Part shown: positions 61,688 through 64,000 of the stretch, one piece after another
Numbering within the stretch: the stretch's first letter is position 1
Layout of the letters: the number at the start of each line of letters is the position of its first letter
Assembly (NCBI GenBank): GCA_016792805.1
Contig: JAEUHX010000047.1
Location: 62,001-126,000 of the forward strand
Length of the DNA stretch: 64,000 nt
Direction of reading: 5' to 3'
Source of the DNA: Planctomycetota bacterium
GTDB lineage: Bacteria > Planctomycetota > UBA1135 > JACQFD01
The notes under the pieces: generated by a model
Told to the model about the DNA's origin: nothing
Databases searched by the model: none
What the model saw: only the letters and a program-made list of their open reading frames with translations
Made by a program: the position numbers and the translations under genes

Positions 61688-63673
61688 GTGTGCCGGACGA
61701 GACGAGACGCTCTCTCGCTCTCTCGCTCTCTCGCTCTCTCGCTCTCTCGCTCTCTATTATTGAGTAGCTTTGCGGCCACGCTTGCTGAAGGAGCGCTGGC
61801 CCAAGGGACACCTGCGACCCACGGCCAATGGAACGGACCGTACGCCAATATTCCGCCGATGGGGGCGCTTCCACACCACATCGAACCCATCACCGACGGG
61901 GGGAACGCTGGTCTGCTCTCCCACGAGGAGATCGCCCACGCCTGCCTCATTCCCCCTCAGAGCACCGAGGGTGAGCTGCACCCCTACGCCGGCAAGGTCC
62001 TCGTATGGAACCGGCAGGAGTTCACCCACGGAACAACGCCGCACAATGTGGTGACGTACCCAGTCACGCGGAAAGTCTGGGTGATCGATCCGACAACAAC
62101 CCCGCCCGGCGTTACAGAAATCCCCGTTCCCGACGGTGCGGTGCCAACATCCATCTTCTGTTATGGGCACGCCTTTACCCCCGAAGGAAAGCTCGTTCTC
62201 GCGGGCTCCGATCTCGAGGCGACCCCTTTCTCCAGCTTTCTGTTCGATCCGACAGCGCCCAGCGGGACACCCGGCATTGACGGCGCGTTCATCGCCGGCC
62301 CGACGACCCATCGAACTCGCTTCTACCCGACGCTTACGCTGCTCCCTTCGGGGCGTATCGCCATGTTTGGTGGGCGCGCCGTTTCCACGAACGGTGCCAA
62401 GTGGCCCGAGATCGAGTTCTTCTCGGTGACGGGGACGACGCTCACGCTCAGCTCGTTTTTCGTGCCTTCGTTCGTGGATCACCTCTGGAACCATCTAACT
62501 CCGCCTCAAACTTACTCATTCGATTATTACCCTCGGATGTTCTCGATCAATGATCCGGCCAACGCGGCGTCGGACATGATCTTCGTGGCGAACGACGTGA
62601 TCGGAGCGCTGACGCCACCTCCGAAGCTCTCATCGTATACCTATCGCGATTCGGACCAGAAAACCCGCGTCCATGATGCGAACTGGAATCCTGTGGACCC
62701 CGCACCGAGTGCCGATCGAAGGTATGGCAGTGCGGCGATTCTGTGCATGGTCAAGCCGCAGGCTCCGCAGGAACTCTCCGAAAGGGTTTTCACTATCTGC
62801 GGTTCCGATCAACTTCGACTCACGACGCCGGGATATCCTGCCCTCAATACTGTTGACGAATTCACGGACCTCCAAACTGGACTCAACGCCCCGGTACTGC
62901 CCACACCCGGACAGCTACCAAGCCAGAGAATCTGGCAGAATGCTACAATTCTAACCGACGAGAGCCTCTTCATTAGTGGCGGCAGCACCCATGACTCGGA
63001 GGCCGCTGCCTACCTCTACTGCCCACCTGGGATCCTGTGCAATAATCCGTTCTACTATGCAACGCCGCAGAAACAGGCAGAGCTCATCTATCCACCCAAC
63101 ACGGCCGCGAACTCCACCGGTACGGCCATTCTGAGGCCCGCCGCCACCGCAGCCCTGAATCGGCTGTATCATTCCACAACGATACTGCTCCCCGACGGAC
63201 GTGTCCTCAGTATTGGAGGCTCGGATAAGCAAGGATCGGAGTCCCCCGTGCTCCCTGGCACGGAGAGCGATCCCTGGCCCGGCAATAGCGTGGAGATCTA
63301 TTCACCTCCGTATAAGTTCTCAGGCATCGGGGGGAGGATCCTGGCCTGTCCGACATCGGCTGAGTACGGGTCCACCTTCCATGTCGATGTGCTGGTGAAC
63401 GGAACGCCGGAGAATCTCGTTAACGCGAATACTCGCGTCGTTCTGATGCGCTGCGGAACGGTGACCCACCACCACGATTCCGATGGCCGCCTCGTCGAGC
63501 TTGAGGTGCATCCGACGCAGTCCTCCTCGTTGGGGACGAATCAGTGGAGGCTTTCTGTAAGCGCTCCTTCCAGTCAGAACCTCGGCGCTTGCCCCAAGGG
63601 CTGGTACATGCTCTTCGTGCTCACTCCGGATTCACATATCCCAATCGGAAGCCGATTTATCAAAATCCGCTAG
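61688..63673 (+). CDS. Secreted galactose-oxidase-like (DUF1929) beta-propeller protein
   Basis: 661 aa if translated from GTG 61688. Signal peptide made largely by the 8-bp repeat (LSLSRSLALSLSRSLLLSS), with a cleavage region GALAQ. Kelch-like blades include KVLVWNRQEF, GHAFTPEGKLVLAGSD, YHSTTILLPDGRVLSIGGSD and SVEIYSPPY. The C-terminal DUF1929 beta-sandwich has RVVLMRCGTVTHHHDSDGRL with the histidine cluster of copper-radical oxidases. Members oxidise primary alcohols of sugars or glyoxal outside the cell. The better start (GTG 61666) is out of frame here, so expression may switch with repeat number. Confidence 0.82.
   Translation: MCRTRRDALSLSRSLALSLSRSLLLSSFAATLAEGALAQGTPATHGQWNGPYANIPPMGALPHHIEPITDGGNAGLLSHEEIAHACLIPPQSTEGELHPYAGKVLVWNRQEFTHGTTPHNVVTYPVTRKVWVIDPTTTPPGVTEIPVPDGAVPTSIFCYGHAFTPEGKLVLAGSDLEATPFSSFLFDPTAPSGTPGIDGAFIAGPTTHRTRFYPTLTLLPSGRIAMFGGRAVSTNGAKWPEIEFFSVTGTTLTLSSFFVPSFVDHLWNHLTPPQTYSFDYYPRMFSINDPANAASDMIFVANDVIGALTPPPKLSSYTYRDSDQKTRVHDANWNPVDPAPSADRRYGSAAILCMVKPQAPQELSERVFTICGSDQLRLTTPGYPALNTVDEFTDLQTGLNAPVLPTPGQLPSQRIWQNATILTDESLFISGGSTHDSEAAAYLYCPPGILCNNPFYYATPQKQAELIYPPNTAANSTGTAILRPAATAALNRLYHSTTILLPDGRVLSIGGSDKQGSESPVLPGTESDPWPGNSVEIYSPPYKFSGIGGRILACPTSAEYGSTFHVDVLVNGTPENLVNANTRVVLMRCGTVTHHHDSDGRLVELEVHPTQSSSLGTNQWRLSVSAPSSQNLGACPKGWYMLFVLTPDSHIPIGSRFIKIR
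61710..61755 (+). repeat. Octanucleotide tandem repeat (CTCTCTCG) in the signal-peptide codons
   Basis: Five full 8-bp units from 61710 to 61749 plus a partial sixth to 61755. Because 8 is not a multiple of 3, gain or loss of a unit changes the reading frame of the downstream gene. Three units (24 bp) encode eight residues in any phase of the LSLSRSLA type, so signal-peptide hydrophobicity is kept. Confidence 0.9.
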
Positions 63674-63685
63674 CGAATGCGAGAG

Positions 63686-64000
63686 ATGGCCATGATTCGA
63701 TTCTCAATGATACTGGCGGCCACACTGGGGCTGCTGGGCGAGCGCAGTGCCTCCACGGCGCTCGCCCAGCAGCAGAGCGCTCCAACCTATCGCCGACGGA
63801 TAAGCGAGTTCTCCGCCTTCGAGAAAGAGGCTCCAATTCGTCCGACCAGTCATGACGACGGCTGGATCGTTCGTGTCGAGGGAGCGCAGTGCCGAGTCTC
63901 TCCCTCAGGGATCGCCCTAGCGCGCCTCGGTCGCATTGCTGCTGGCGCACCCGAAGAGTTGGAGTGCATCCAGCTACAGTTTGAGGGAGCAAGCCCCGAA
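63686..64000 (+). CDS. Secreted protein, N-terminal part (partial; DUF7948/SBBP-like)
   Basis: ATG 63686, open to the window edge (105 codons). Signal peptide MIRFSMILAATLGLLG with cleavage near STALAQ. The mature part contains GWIVRVEGAQCRVSPSGIAL and LECIQLQFEGASPE, which resemble the DUF7948 domain that precedes SBBP beta-propeller repeats in large secreted proteins. Starts 12 bp after the galactose-oxidase-like stop, probably one operon. A perfect 15-bp inverted repeat lies in the signal-peptide codons. Family call tentative. Confidence 0.6.
   Translation, partial: MAMIRFSMILAATLGLLGERSASTALAQQQSAPTYRRRISEFSAFEKEAPIRPTSHDDGWIVRVEGAQCRVSPSGIALARLGRIAAGAPEELECIQLQFEGASPE
63731..63772. repeat. 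Perfect 15-bp inverted repeat within signal-peptide codons
   Basis: CTGCTGGGCGAGCGC (63731-63745) and its exact complement (63758-63772), 12-nt loop, 45 bp after the start codon. Confidence 0.85.

Noticed and set aside
61710..61755. Octanucleotide array as a CRISPR or as sequencing noise
   Set aside because: Units are contiguous without spacers, so not CRISPR. The clean period and position in a signal peptide argue for a real contingency repeat.

Overview
The window is GC-rich DNA from a Gram-negative bacterium with an outer membrane: it encodes BamD-like and LptE-like lipoproteins, an LPS-type family 9 glycosyltransferase and a complete 14-gene Nuo complex I. An adjacent DUF1800/DUF1501 pair, large secreted FG-GAP and beta-propeller proteins, and planctomycete-style ECF sigma factors suggest Planctomycetota or a close relative. 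That placement is an inference from gene content. No rRNA, tRNA or CRISPR array was seen.

Layout. 1-2127: end of a surface-polysaccharide cluster (epimerase, ATP-grasp enzyme, family 2 glycosyltransferase). 2132-10909: an island bracketed by a 10-bp direct repeat. It carries a three-gene conflict/signalling operon: TIR plus CHAT-like plus STAND-like protein, MoxR AAA+ ATPase, and a 1203-aa membrane protein with a degenerate vWA domain ending in an FGE/C-type-lectin-fold domain. Facing it is a second, smaller membrane protein with the same lectin-fold end. The last 130 bp of these two genes differ in the pattern of diversity-generating-retroelement (DGR) variable repeats, and a broken gene resembling a DGR accessory protein lies between them. 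No reverse transcriptase or template repeat was found in the window.

11-29 kb: an accessory region of single genes (exported globin, DUF4239 protein, peroxiredoxin, sugar aminotransferase, FG-GAP protein, ECF sigma factor, M2 peptidase, PuuD-like protein, thioredoxin-like proteins, RRM protein). It holds several decayed genes and most copies of a 156-165 bp structured repeat. One copy of that repeat interrupts a VOC-family gene and so defines its own ends. 28.7-32 kb: secreted HEAT/vWA protein and a glucose/sorbosone dehydrogenase. 33.2-47.4 kb: nuoABCDEFGHIJKLMN in canonical order. 47.4-56 kb: PilZ protein, hydrolase-like protein, DUF1800/DUF1501 pair, and a minus-strand group (ECF sigma, hutI, ftcD, zinc-ribbon peptidase-like protein). 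56.2-61.3 kb: recO, bamD-like, lptE-like and ftsH. 61.3-64 kb: another structured repeat, then a galactose-oxidase-like secreted protein whose signal-peptide codons are built from an 8-bp tandem repeat (a probable phase-variation switch), and the start of a further secreted protein.

The strongest candidate for an undescribed system is the 2.1-10.9 kb island: a membrane-anchored NTPase conflict system whose two lectin-like domains appear to be diversified by a DGR acting in trans. Second is the four-copy repeat family, whose stems change in sequence yet stay paired. Third is the octanucleotide switch in front of the copper-oxidase-like protein.
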